DNA of 64,000 nucleotides from IOR16 sp963521065 (lineage in GTDB: Bacteria > Bacillota > Clostridia > Peptostreptococcales > Anaerovoracaceae), in assembly GCA_963521065.1 (NCBI GenBank), contig CAUQTI010000003.1, positions 62,001-126,000 of the forward strand, given 5' to 3'. Within the stretch, counting starts at the first letter, position 1. Each line of letters begins with the position of its first letter. A program made the position numbers and the translations under genes. The notes beneath the pieces are model-generated. The model was not told the DNA's origin. It ran no database searches and saw only the letters and a program-made list of their open reading frames with translations. Below are positions 8,800-17,061 of the stretch, piece after piece.

Positions 8800-8912
8800 A
8801 GCGGGATGCGAACCTTGTACCGTAAGCCCTAAAGGCTTTTCGTCCCTCTGACAACTCCCCGTTCAGAAGGCACTGTAATCATTTGATTTACGCACAAAAT
8901 CCTACTCTGCTC
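8797..8912 (-). promoter_or_regulatory. Tetrahydrofolate (THF) riboswitch aptamer
   Basis: The minus strand carries the conserved THF blocks in order: AGAGTAG then GCGTAAA and CAGTGCC, GGGGAGTTG inside a stem (CCTTCTGA with TCAGAGG), GACGAAAAGCC, ACGGTAC, and the 3' block GCATCCCGCTGCT closing P1 with AGCAG. An extra small stem (AATC-AAAT-GATT) is inserted between GCGT and GTGCC. THF riboswitches repress folate transport and synthesis genes when reduced folate is abundant, which fits the folT gene downstream. Identified by eye; covariance-model confirmation is needed. Confidence 0.75.
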
Positions 8913-8924
8913 ATGATCTAACTC

Positions 8925-8956
8925 TTTTCCGAATGGAGTAACTTCCCTTCGGAAAA
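8925..8956. repeat. Inter-aptamer hairpin
   Basis: Perfect 9-bp inverted repeat TTTTCCGAA / TTCGGAAAA with a 14-base loop between the ZTP terminator and the THF aptamer. It may insulate the two aptamers or stall polymerase; no T-tract follows. Confidence 0.6.
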
Positions 8957-8957
8957 C

Positions 8958-9056
8958 AAAAAAATAGCCACCAATACCAAGCATACTGCCCAGACGGTCG
9001 GCTTTTGAAGATGCTATACTCCCTGTGGTTCATTCCACTTCCGTCAGTCATATAGC
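8958..9056 (-). promoter_or_regulatory. ZTP (10f-THF) riboswitch with intrinsic terminator
   Basis: Minus-strand order: P1 GCTATA ... TATAGC (9056-9051 with 9018-9013) enclosing GACTGACGG, P2 GTGG-AATGAA-CCAC and GGGAG; then a short linker and the diagnostic 3' block CCGACCGTCTGGGCA (P3). The P3 5' arm (AGCCGACC, 9003-8996) can instead pair with GGTATTGGTGGCT (8978-8966), giving a terminator followed by ATTTTTTTG. ZTP riboswitches turn genes on when the purine intermediate ZMP/ZTP accumulates, the sign of 10-formyl-THF shortage. Confidence 0.83.
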
Positions 9057-9062
9057 ATATTT

Positions 9063-9091
9063 ATCGTATCACTGCTTCCTGCTTTTGTCAA
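9063..9091 (-). promoter_or_regulatory. Promoter of the riboswitch-folT transcript
   Basis: TTGACA (9091-9086), 17-base spacer, TACGAT (9068-9063) on the minus strand. The predicted start, about 9056, falls at the first base of ZTP P1. Confidence 0.8.
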
Positions 9092-9157
9092 TTGTAAGCT
9101 CCTCATAACAATTTGGCTGCCTCCACGTTGCAGGATACCACCCTGAAATTTGAAGTA

Positions 9158-9185
9158 AGAAAAACCGATATGTTTATCGGCTTTT
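9158..9185 (-). terminator. Terminator of the ABC transporter operon
   Basis: Stem around CCGATA / TATCGG with loop AACA, followed by TTTTTC on the minus strand. It lies between the ABC operon and the folT promoter, so folT is a separate unit. Confidence 0.7.
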
Positions 9186-9312
9186 CAGAATATAGTCTCA
9201 TCACTCTAGCTTGGAAGCGATTGAGGGTATACAAGTTGTTCTTGATTACTTATTTGAGCTTTCTATCCATCTTTCAAAAAAGCTCTTTAAAATACATACG
9301 CTTATCTTCCCT

Positions 9313-11016
9313 CTATCTCAAGATCTGGGATGCGGCCCACATGTGCGCATACTTCCCGCCGGCAGTGACCAGTTTATCATGGGTTCCACTCTCCGCCATG
9401 CGGCCGCCATCCAATACCAAAATCCTGTCTGCGTGCTTTACAATAGGCAGGGTGTGAGCAATCATCACCACAGTCTTATCTGCATGCAAAAGGCTTGTTA
9501 CTGCCTGCTTCACAAGAAGCTCGTTCTCAATGTCCAAAGAAGCGGTGGCTTCATCCAGTAAAATAATAGGGCTATCCTTTAGAATGGCCCGCGCCACGCT
9601 CAACCGCTGGCGCTCACCGCCGGAAAGCCTGTTTCCATTTTCTCCAATTTCAGTATCGTATCCCTTCTCCATAGCACGGATAAATCCATCACAGTTAGCA
9701 AGACGGCAAGCATTTTCAATTTCCGCATCGGTAGCCTGCGGCCGGGCGTATCGAATATTATTTCGAACGGTGTCATTGAAGAGAAATACATCCTGATCCA
9801 CGAGGCTAATATACGACAGTACCTGTTCAGATGGAGCATTTTCAATATCGCAGCCACCGATAGTAATGCTCCCGTGCTGTGGCGCGTAATACTTGGAAAT
9901 CAGATTAAGTATCGTAGATTTTCCGGTCCCAGAATCCCCCACAATGGCAGTAAGGCTGTGACTGGAAATGGTAAAACTCGCACGCAGCAGTACAGGCTCC
10001 CCCTCAACATAGGAAAAGTCTACATCTTTGAATTGAATCTCGCCACTCTCGGGTGAGAAGGAATTATCCTCGGCCTGTTCTTCCTCTTCCGTAAAGATTC
10101 CAGCAATTTTCTTTTTAGAGATCAGTAGATTACGGTAAGCCGTCAAATCAATAAACAATGTCAGATTCAGTTTGGCTACAAAGATAGGCAGCATAATTAG
10201 TAATATTACCGCAGCCGAATCCAGTGCGCCAGAAAGCCAAGCTTGCACCGACAATAGAATAGCTGCCGCTAATGCCACATAGCTGCAAAAGACGAAGCCA
10301 AACCCGATTGGCAAAACCGCCTTTTCATATTCATAGCTAACATTGGAATATTCCCGCATCGCTTCAGTCACCGACTCATTTTTTGCTCCGGCCAGCGCAT
10401 AAGAGCGCAAGGTCTGACTACCTGTGAGATACTCGGTGATGGCACTGACATTCTCTTCCCGCGCCTGATTTTTTCGAATACCGTAGATATTAACCTGCCG
10501 AATTGACAGTGCCATAGCCGGCATGAGAAGCAGGGTTGATGCCAAAATAACAATCCCAATTGGCAAATACAATGTGCAGGCATAAAGCCCCACCATAATG
10601 AGCAGGATGCCGTATTTTATAATATCCGCCGTCTTGTGCGTCAAAATCTGCTCGTAATCTCCGACTTCACTAGTAGCAGCATTGATGTAAAAGCCTGTAC
10701 GGTTTTTCGTGAACAAGCCTAGCGGGATGCGCCCCAGCTTATCTCCGATGGCAATACGGATATTACGGCTGACAGCTGCACCGCCAATCTGGCTGCTGGT
10801 GTAGGCGCTCAGATAGAGGAAAAGGCGTAAAATAAAGAGCAGGACCAGCATACCGGTGACCTGCAAGATATCGTCAAAACCGATGCTCTGATCAAAAATC
10901 AGATGCAGTACCTGAAACAGAACCAGAAAATTACAACCGCCTAACAGCCCCTCAATCACAATGCCCATAATTGAGATTTTCAGTTTCTCACTCATTTTAA
11001 AAATATCATACTTCAC
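9313..11016 (-). CDS. ABC transporter, fused permease-ATPase (second subunit)
   Basis: A 567-residue half-transporter: six-helix membrane domain (about residues 1-310) and C-terminal ATPase with Walker A GDSGTGKST, signature LSGGERQR, Walker B IILLDEATASLD and the switch His in MIAHT. It starts with GTG at 11016, preceded by AAGGGGG, and overlaps the 3' end of the upstream ABC gene by 11 bases, so the two are coupled and probably form a heterodimer. Pairs of this type next to an AraC regulator resemble the YbtPQ/IrtAB family that imports iron-siderophore complexes, but multidrug or peptide exporters look alike, so substrate and direction are unresolved. Confidence 0.9.
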   Translation of the reverse strand: MKYDIFKMSEKLKISIMGIVIEGLLGGCNFLVLFQVLHLIFDQSIGFDDILQVTGMLVLLFILRLFLYLSAYTSSQIGGAAVSRNIRIAIGDKLGRIPLGLFTKNRTGFYINAATSEVGDYEQILTHKTADIIKYGILLIMVGLYACTLYLPIGIVILASTLLLMPAMALSIRQVNIYGIRKNQAREENVSAITEYLTGSQTLRSYALAGAKNESVTEAMREYSNVSYEYEKAVLPIGFGFVFCSYVALAAAILLSVQAWLSGALDSAAVILLIMLPIFVAKLNLTLFIDLTAYRNLLISKKKIAGIFTEEEEQAEDNSFSPESGEIQFKDVDFSYVEGEPVLLRASFTISSHSLTAIVGDSGTGKSTILNLISKYYAPQHGSITIGGCDIENAPSEQVLSYISLVDQDVFLFNDTVRNNIRYARPQATDAEIENACRLANCDGFIRAMEKGYDTEIGENGNRLSGGERQRLSVARAILKDSPIILLDEATASLDIENELLVKQAVTSLLHADKTVVMIAHTLPIVKHADRILVLDGGRMAESGTHDKLVTAGGKYAHMWAASQILR

Positions 11017-12772
11017 GCTTTTTCGCCCCCTTCAAACTGTAACTCATGCTCCGAGCGGTGTTATAGTCACGCCAAGCTCTCTCGAAATAAGGATTATTTT
11101 CCCGCATATCGTCAAAGCTGCCGATCCGGCTGACGCCACGTTTTTCCACTACAGCGATGCGGTCGCATCCCTGCACAATCCCCAGACGGTGTGCCACAAT
11201 AATGACGGTTTTGCCCCGACAAAGGCTTTCTATCGCTCGGTCAATCTCCACCTGGTTTTCCGGGTCGGCGGCACTGGTAGCCTCATCCAGAATGAGAATC
11301 GGTGCATTTTTGAAAATGGCTCGAGCAATACAGATGCGCTGCTTCTGCCCACCGGAGAATCGGGTTCCGTAACTGCCCACTTTGGTTTCATATCTATCCG
11401 GCAACGACATTATGAAATCATCGATTTGAGCCTCCTGTGCCGCAGCACGCACTTTTTCAATCGTGGCGTCTTGATTGCCCATAGCAATGTTCTCAAATAC
11501 GCTGCCCCGGGTCAGAAAGCTGTTCTGAAATACCACTGAAATATTTTTAAGAAGCTCCTCATAGTTAATGTCCTTGACGTCCACGCCGCCGATGTCGATG
11601 CTGCCTTCCTTTACATCGTAGAATCGGGAAATCAACTGTACCAGCGTACTTTTGCCTGCACCTGATTCTCCCACAAAGGCAATCCGTTCACTGTGGGCAA
11701 TATGCAGATTGATGTGCTCCAGTACCGGTTCGCCATCCGTGTACGAAAAGGACACATCTCGTATTTTTATGTCGTGCTGTTTCGGAAAGGACTTGCCGCT
11801 GCCGAACACCGGGGCCTCCAGTATTTCCTTCACCTGATTGATGCCGTTGAACACATAGGAAAGGCTGGATCCCAGTTCCTGCAGCGGCCGGATATCGGTG
11901 AGATACTGCGTCCCAACGAAAGCGAACAGCAGCAGCACACCGGCACTGATGAATCCGTGAACGAAAAAATACCCGCCCAACGGAACGAGAAACAGAATGC
12001 CGCACTCAAGCAGAACCACATAGGCAGCGTAAAGCGGTCCGGTAGCTCTGGAAATGCTGCCCCATATCCTGTATTGTGCTTCTATGGCGGAGGAATACTT
12101 TTTGAAGGACTGTGCGCCCATGTGATATGCCTTAATCAGCCGCATGCCGTTCACATACTCATGGATAGCTCCGGATAGATTTCCGCTGCTTTCATTGACC
12201 TGCTGCATAAACTTTCCAAAACGCTGGAACATGAGAGCCATTATTACGGCTACCAGAAAGAGCGGCACAATACTGAGCAGAGCCAGCGGCACGTTCACCG
12301 TAAGCAGATAGAGGAACATTACAACAGGCCCTGATAGATAGAGCACCAGCTCTGGCAGGTTATGGGCCAAAAATAACTCCAGCTTTTCAATGCTTTCATT
12401 CATCACATATTTAATCTCACCGGTGCTACGCTCATTCAGCGCACCCAACGGCATTTTCGCCATATGTTCCGTCACTATACAACGCACGCGGAACAAGGTA
12501 TTGTAGGCACCCCGGTGGGAGGCAAGAGTTGCAGCCAAGTTACAGCATACTCTTGCGGCCGTGGTAATAAGTACGATGGCCGCCCATTTTAAGGCGAAGT
12601 CAAGATTGCAAGTTTCGAGCACCACAGCATCAATGATTTTGTAAAATGCAAAATAAGGAACTATAGTGCTAAGGCTGGATAAGAATGCCAGAACGATGGA
12701 AGCACAAAGGTACCACCTGTCCTTCCCTGCCCATTCCAACAGCAGTGCAAGACCGTTTTTATCAGATTTCAT
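11006..12772 (-). CDS. ABC transporter, fused permease-ATPase (first subunit)
   Basis: A 588-residue half-transporter with a membrane domain (about residues 15-320) and an ATPase domain with Walker A GESGAGKST, signature FSGGQKQR, Walker B ILILDEATSAADPE and switch His in IVAHRLG. The ATG at 12772 follows GGAGGGA. First gene of the two-gene operon, transcribed away from the AraC regulator. Both ATPase sites look intact in both subunits, so the dimer is not of the degenerate-site type. Likely induced by the AraC protein in response to the transported compound (inference from arrangement). Confidence 0.9.
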   Translation of the reverse strand: MKSDKNGLALLLEWAGKDRWYLCASIVLAFLSSLSTIVPYFAFYKIIDAVVLETCNLDFALKWAAIVLITTAARVCCNLAATLASHRGAYNTLFRVRCIVTEHMAKMPLGALNERSTGEIKYVMNESIEKLELFLAHNLPELVLYLSGPVVMFLYLLTVNVPLALLSIVPLFLVAVIMALMFQRFGKFMQQVNESSGNLSGAIHEYVNGMRLIKAYHMGAQSFKKYSSAIEAQYRIWGSISRATGPLYAAYVVLLECGILFLVPLGGYFFVHGFISAGVLLLFAFVGTQYLTDIRPLQELGSSLSYVFNGINQVKEILEAPVFGSGKSFPKQHDIKIRDVSFSYTDGEPVLEHINLHIAHSERIAFVGESGAGKSTLVQLISRFYDVKEGSIDIGGVDVKDINYEELLKNISVVFQNSFLTRGSVFENIAMGNQDATIEKVRAAAQEAQIDDFIMSLPDRYETKVGSYGTRFSGGQKQRICIARAIFKNAPILILDEATSAADPENQVEIDRAIESLCRGKTVIIVAHRLGIVQGCDRIAVVEKRGVSRIGSFDDMRENNPYFERAWRDYNTARSMSYSLKGAKKREV

Positions 12773-12804
12773 AGAAAATCCCTCCTTTCATTTGGTCTGA
12801 CTGC

Positions 12805-12834
12805 ATTGTATATGGATTGGTTTTCTAGTACAAT
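12805..12834. promoter_or_regulatory. Face-to-face promoters for araC-type gene and ABC operon
   Basis: On the plus strand TTGTAT (12806-12811) and TACAAT (12829-12834) are 17 bases apart. On the minus strand TTGTAC (12833-12828) and TACAAT (12810-12805) are also 17 apart. The two promoters occupy the same 30 bases, so RNA polymerase can serve only one direction at a time. Confidence 0.65.
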
Positions 12835-12895
12835 ATCTTTAAAAGGAATCGGTCTTTTTGTGATAAAGAAACGTCTGATTGGAACGAGAGGGTCT

Positions 12896-13873
12896 ATGAA
12901 AAAAAAAGAAATCGGTTATTACCGAAGCTTGTTTGAAGAAATGCACTTTACGCCCTGCCCTGTGCCGAAAGGCTTTCCGCCGGAAGGCGAATGCTGGAAA
13001 ATGACAGGTAAGGGCGGTGGCGGCTATTACTGGTTTTATGAAGCGGGCAACCGCTATAACATTAAAATCCATGACTTTTGGTTTCGGGAGGATACGGTGT
13101 TAAATATGGCGATCCCGGAGTGCCTGAGCATAACTTGGTATGAATCGATCTCCGGCGAAGAGCTTCAACCTTATCGAAAGCTAAACTGCAATGTAGTCAA
13201 AAGTTTTCTCGGCGGGTATCAACCTTATCGCGCCCTCATCCACCGCGGGATTCCGATTCGCTCTATCGGTATTGAATACCATCCGGACTATTACGAAGCC
13301 TATTTAAAAGAACAGTTCGGCGACCTCTACCGGAGTCCTGCTGATGCCTTTCAAAGCTTAGACGAAACGGCAGATTTTCCTGAAATGTCCTTGCTTCTGC
13401 GGCAGCTGTGGCATTACCAAGGGCAAGGTCTTCCCGCCACATTGTACTATGATGCCAAGGCGGCCGAGGCACTCTCTCTGGTCTTTGAATGGCACCGAAA
13501 GCTAAATGAACGAAAAACGGCACCCATTCCAGCCTCCGATCAAGCCATGCTTCAAAGCCTTTCCGCTTATATTGGAGACCATTATGCCGACTCTCTTTCT
13601 ATCGAGATGCTGGCCAAGATTGCCTGCATGGGAACAACTAAGCTCAAACGCTGTTTCAAACTATACTTTAACAGTACCGTGGCCGACTACATCCAGCGGG
13701 TGCGTATTGACCAGGCGGAACACTTGCTGGCCTATACCGATTTACCGGTAGGAGAGGTTGCAAAAGCTGTGGGGTATACCGCCGCAGGTCATTTCGCCGA
13801 TCTATTCCGCAGTTCCAAAGGCATATTACCTTTAGAATATCGTAAAGCTGTGAGAGAACGACAAGGAATCTAA
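12896..13873 (+). CDS. AraC-family transcriptional regulator
   Basis: Residues about 220-325 form a double helix-turn-helix AraC domain (SIEMLAKIACMGTTKLKRCF, then PVGEVAKAVGYTAAGHFADLFR and PLEYRK). The N-terminal part is an effector-binding domain of the PchR-like kind. An upstream in-frame ATG at 12806 lies inside the promoter -35 box, so the ATG at 12896 (SD GAGAGG) is the start, giving 325 residues. Divergent from the ABC operon, which it probably activates when its ligand is present. Confidence 0.87.
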   Translation: MKKKEIGYYRSLFEEMHFTPCPVPKGFPPEGECWKMTGKGGGGYYWFYEAGNRYNIKIHDFWFREDTVLNMAIPECLSITWYESISGEELQPYRKLNCNVVKSFLGGYQPYRALIHRGIPIRSIGIEYHPDYYEAYLKEQFGDLYRSPADAFQSLDETADFPEMSLLLRQLWHYQGQGLPATLYYDAKAAEALSLVFEWHRKLNERKTAPIPASDQAMLQSLSAYIGDHYADSLSIEMLAKIACMGTTKLKRCFKLYFNSTVADYIQRVRIDQAEHLLAYTDLPVGEVAKAVGYTAAGHFADLFRSSKGILPLEYRKAVRERQGI

Positions 13874-14029
13874 AAACAAACTTAATTCAGATTCATTTGT
13901 GATGCAGGTAGCGCAGACGCAGTCTGCTCCTCCACTCGCTTCGCTCTTTTCGCTGTCCCATTTTCCACTTCCTATCGTCGCGTAAAATGGGCAATTTGAC
14001 TCTCACCTCGGAGGTTCTCGCCCGCTCTT
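13874..14029. other. Left edge of the recombinase-bearing element (presumed)
   Basis: Gene-free. Contains an inverted repeat CCCATTTT ... AAAATGGG at about 13956-13990. Large serine recombinase elements normally place the recombinase next to one element end, so the left boundary should lie here; I cannot fix it without an empty-site comparison. Confidence 0.4.
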
Positions 14030-15523
14030 TCATAAAAAAAGACACCCTAAAGGATGTCTTTTTTTCTTTGGTGCAGTGTTTAATGATAAATCCGAACCCT
14101 CAATGTCCCTGAGAGTAACTGTTTTCGTGCCATCCTTATAATTCCAAACCAGTACGATTTTATCGTCATACAGATATATCGCATTCACAAAGCTGTCTAT
14201 CAGCCGTTGGCGCTCCGCTTTATCCGAAATATCGGTGGTGCGAAATTTGTGCAGCCAGAATAATATCTGCTCTTTTGTGAGAACTGGATGCTGTAATTCT
14301 TCTTGTAGAATACTGACTTCCAACTGGTTTTTGCGTTCCTCCAATTCATCCAGCCTCTTTTTGGTGGACTCATTAAAGATACCTGCCTGTATCGCATTGA
14401 GCATATTTTCGATGCCTTTCTGTGTTTCGGCAAGCTGTTTTTTCAGCATGGGGATAGCATCGCTTTCTTTACCTTGCAAAGCAAATATAGTATCGGAAAT
14501 TTTATTGATAACCCCACCATCCATGACCACTCGCATGGTCTGTTGAATGACCAAATTTTCAATCCAATCCTTCTTTACCGCTTTTTTATCGCACAGCTTC
14601 TTTTTCTTGGTATTATGGCAGCGATAATAGCGGTGGACATTTCCTGTATGGCTGGTTCCGCTTTCACCCACCATGTAACGCCCGCATTTGCCACAATGAA
14701 GCTTTGTAGTCAGTATGTAATCATCCCCTGCCTTATGTCGAGCAGGGGCTTTCTTGTTTTTGCTCATCCGTTCCTGAACCCTATCAAATAATTGATTCGG
14801 GATAATGGCAGGAATGCCATCCGGCACAACTACATCACGATAGCTGTATTCTCCGATATAGCGGCGGTTTTTTAGCATATGAGCCATAATATTCAGTGTG
14901 ATTTTCGTTCCTCTGCTTGTACGAATACCACGCTCGTTAAGCATATTGACAAGCTGCTGCATGGTTGCTCCCTCGCTGTAAGCTGTAAATATTTCTAACA
15001 CCACGGGAGCGGTAGCAGGGGAGATTTGAAACTGCTGTTCCTTGTCCACCACATATCCAATCGGGAGCGTACCGCCGTTGTAACGGCATTTGAGAGCATT
15101 GTCTGTCAGCCCTCTGATGACCTTCTCCGAAAGCTCAGCGGAGTAGTATTCCGCCATTCCTTCCAGCATGGATTCCAACAAGATACCCTCGGAGCCACGA
15201 GAGATATTTTCGGTAGCGGACACAACGGTCACACCATTTTTGCGGAGCATAGCCTTGTAGTGAGCAGAATCGTAACGGTTTCGGGCAAACCGATCCAACT
15301 TCCAGACAATGATAGTTTCAAACAAGCCCTTGCCACTGTCTTTAATCATCTGTTGAAACTGCGGACGATTATCCGTTTTAGCAGACAACGCACGGTCGAT
15401 ATAGCTGCTTAAAACGTTGATACCTTTACTTTCAGCAAACGCCATACATTCCCGCAACTGCCCTTCAATACTTTCTTCCCGCTGATTATCTGAGGAATAG
15501 CGAGCATAAATTACACCGTTCAT
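14030..15523 (-). CDS. Large serine recombinase (site-specific)
   Basis: 497 residues. The resolvase-type catalytic domain is at about 1-145 with the nucleophile Ser10 in YARYSSDNQ and further Arg residues in WKLDRFARNRYD; the recombinase domain is at about 155-255 (RRYIGEYSY), followed by a zinc ribbon (CGKCG ... YRCHN ... LC) and a coiled coil at about 345-395. These enzymes excise and insert mobile elements such as Tn4451/Tn5397-type transposons through a covalent serine-DNA link. The ATG overlaps the stop of the upstream XRE gene (ATGA). The last codons lie within the terminator hairpin. It is full length with an intact active site. Confidence 0.92.
   Translation of the reverse strand: MNGVIYARYSSDNQREESIEGQLRECMAFAESKGINVLSSYIDRALSAKTDNRPQFQQMIKDSGKGLFETIIVWKLDRFARNRYDSAHYKAMLRKNGVTVVSATENISRGSEGILLESMLEGMAEYYSAELSEKVIRGLTDNALKCRYNGGTLPIGYVVDKEQQFQISPATAPVVLEIFTAYSEGATMQQLVNMLNERGIRTSRGTKITLNIMAHMLKNRRYIGEYSYRDVVVPDGIPAIIPNQLFDRVQERMSKNKKAPARHKAGDDYILTTKLHCGKCGRYMVGESGTSHTGNVHRYYRCHNTKKKKLCDKKAVKKDWIENLVIQQTMRVVMDGGVINKISDTIFALQGKESDAIPMLKKQLAETQKGIENMLNAIQAGIFNESTKKRLDELEERKNQLEVSILQEELQHPVLTKEQILFWLHKFRTTDISDKAERQRLIDSFVNAIYLYDDKIVLVWNYKDGTKTVTLRDIEGSDLSLNTAPKKKRHPLGCLFL
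14033..14068 (-). terminator. Terminator embedded in the recombinase 3' end
   Basis: AAAAAAAGACACC and GGATGTCTTTTTTT pair across a short loop. On the minus strand the U-tract includes the final Leu codons and the stop codon, so coding sequence and terminator overlap. Confidence 0.8.
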
Positions 15524-15882
15524 GTATTGTCACCGCCCTTCGATACCATCTCCAATAAAGCCTGCTTTAGCTTATCATTCATGGGGGATTTGGGGTCAAA
15601 ACACATTTCAATAAACTGCCGAAACTGCTCATTTTCCTCCGAAAACTTCGGATTGAAGTCGTATAGCTTACCCTCCGGTTTGTCTGTTCTGCCAAAAATA
15701 TAATCCAAAGATACGTCAAAATAATCCGCATACCAGACGAGCAACGGCAAGGGCGGAGCTGACTGGTCATTTTCATATCGATTGATACTGGATTGGGTAG
15801 CCCCGGCCAATGTCGCAATCTTTGCCTGCGATAAATTCACGCTCTCCCGCAGCAGTTTGATTCTTTCTGCAACCTCTTTCAT
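15520..15882 (-). CDS. XRE-family regulator paired with the recombinase
   Basis: About 120 residues: helix-turn-helix at residues 5-60 (LRESVNLSQAKIATLAGATQ) and a short C-terminal acidic region. An ATG two codons upstream abuts the SD GAGGG, so the ATG at 15882 (6 bases after the SD) is the better start. Its TGA overlaps the recombinase ATG, so regulator and recombinase are one operon. It probably controls element excision. Confidence 0.88.
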   Translation of the reverse strand: MKEVAERIKLLRESVNLSQAKIATLAGATQSSINRYENDQSAPPLPLLVWYADYFDVSLDYIFGRTDKPEGKLYDFNPKFSEENEQFRQFIEMCFDPKSPMNDKLKQALLEMVSKGGDNT

Positions 15883-16094
15883 GTACATCCCTCGCTTTCT
15901 TCTATACCTATATTAACCCACATTCACATTAAAATCAACTCATATTTAGATTCGATATGGATTCTTATAATGATTCGAATTGTTTTTGTTGGCCTTTACC
16001 GGAAGCCGCACTTTAAAGCGTTAAAACTTTGTCTGGAATTCCGTCTGGACGCGCACTTCCTTATTGTTTACCATAGTAAGCAGGAGGTGGCGAA

Positions 16095-16373
16095 ATGCAG
16101 AGAGTGATAAAGCAGATTTATAGCGGTGAATTGTGTCCGGCAGAGCGTTCCAAGGTATGCATCGCAGAATTTTATACTGCCAAAAATGCGGCGGTACAGG
16201 CTTATGATGCCTTTGAAGAAAAGCTGTGCCAATCTATGAAAGAGGAACTGGACGAGTATCTTTCCAAAGAGTCGGACGTTACCGCTTATCATATGGAGCA
16301 GGCATTTTCAGATGGATTCAGGTTGGGTGCACAATTAATGCTGGAGGTTTTGGAGGTGGGAAAAGATGATTGA
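16095..16373 (+). CDS. DUF6809-like small mobile-element protein
   Basis: 92 residues, soluble and helical (YTAKNAAVQAYDAFEEKLCQ, then a C-terminal amphipathic segment FSDGFRLGAQLMLEVLE). The pattern matches small proteins common in clostridial integrative elements (DUF6809-like). The SD AGGAGGTGG sits 5 bases before the ATG. Its stop overlaps the start of the TnpV-like gene by 8 bases. Function unknown. Confidence 0.7.
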   Translation: MQRVIKQIYSGELCPAERSKVCIAEFYTAKNAAVQAYDAFEEKLCQSMKEELDEYLSKESDVTAYHMEQAFSDGFRLGAQLMLEVLEVGKDD

Positions 16374-16710
16374 GTTGGACTACATAGAAATAGACGGTTT
16401 GCTGTATCCCAACATTGCCTTGGACGATGAGGAACTTTATAGCGATCTTGGTAAATATGGCAATCTACGGCTGAAATATCTGCACGAACAGAAGCCCGGA
16501 ATGTATCGGGAATTGCTGTTTTCGGGTGAGCTGGCTCGGCACTGTGCCGATATGGAGAAATCTGCTTTTGATATGGCAGAACGGATTCGAGGGCAGTATT
16601 TGGAGCAAAATCCCCCGGCTCTTGAGGATACATTAGCAAGGATACAGGTATTTACACTGGCACAAGATATTGCTGACGAATGTGTACTGCACGATTTGAT
16701 ATACGCCTAA
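16366..16710 (+). CDS. TnpV-family transposon protein
   Basis: 114 residues resembling transposon-encoded TnpV proteins: YPNIALDDEE near the N-terminus, LRLKYLHEQKPGMYRELLFSG in the middle and a final HDLIY. TnpV occurs in Tn4451-type and related elements; its role is not established. The SD GGAGGTGGG is within the previous gene. The operon ends at the terminator 16716-16754. Confidence 0.75.
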   Translation: MIELDYIEIDGLLYPNIALDDEELYSDLGKYGNLRLKYLHEQKPGMYRELLFSGELARHCADMEKSAFDMAERIRGQYLEQNPPALEDTLARIQVFTLAQDIADECVLHDLIYA

Positions 16711-17061
16711 AAGATAGCCGCCCTACTGATTTACGGTCAGCAGGGCGGCTTTCCCTATGGAAAATTGAACAGCATTATTGCAGTAAACCAAATTCGCTAC
16801 ATTCAATCTTCAAATATGGGTTCGATATTCTCTCTAATAAGTTCTATTCTGTCCTTAGCATCCGGTACGAAAAAAAGAAGCAATAGAAATCACTACTTTT
16901 TCTTCGTATTGACGTAAATCGCATTCCCACCATCTCCTAGTCAATACTTGCATAAAGGTAGTGGAAAGTCTCTAAAAAATATGATATGCTTTCCCTTGTA
17001 AAAACTTGGATTTCCCATACAGCGTAGAGGCCATAAGTAATAAATTCTAAGGGGGTGTACC
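16711..17061. other. Intergenic region after TnpV
   Basis: About 350 bases. The first 45 hold a terminator; the rest is AT-rich with no gene or structured RNA that I can support. The SD of the next gene (AAGGGGG) is at its right end. Confidence 0.5.
16716..16754 (+). terminator. Terminator of the DUF6809-TnpV operon
   Basis: AGCCGCCCT and AGGGCGGCT form a GC-rich stem, extended by ACTGA/TCAG, followed by TTTCCC directly after the TnpV stop. Confidence 0.8.

Noticed and set aside
8983..9003. CCGACCG block considered as part of an FMN riboswitch
   Set aside because: The other FMN blocks are absent; P1/P2 order and CTGGGCA fit ZTP.
9113..9561. Open frames of about 115 codons on the plus strand
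   Set aside because: They lie opposite the ABC transporter gene and its terminator, lack SD sites and have no recognisable family.
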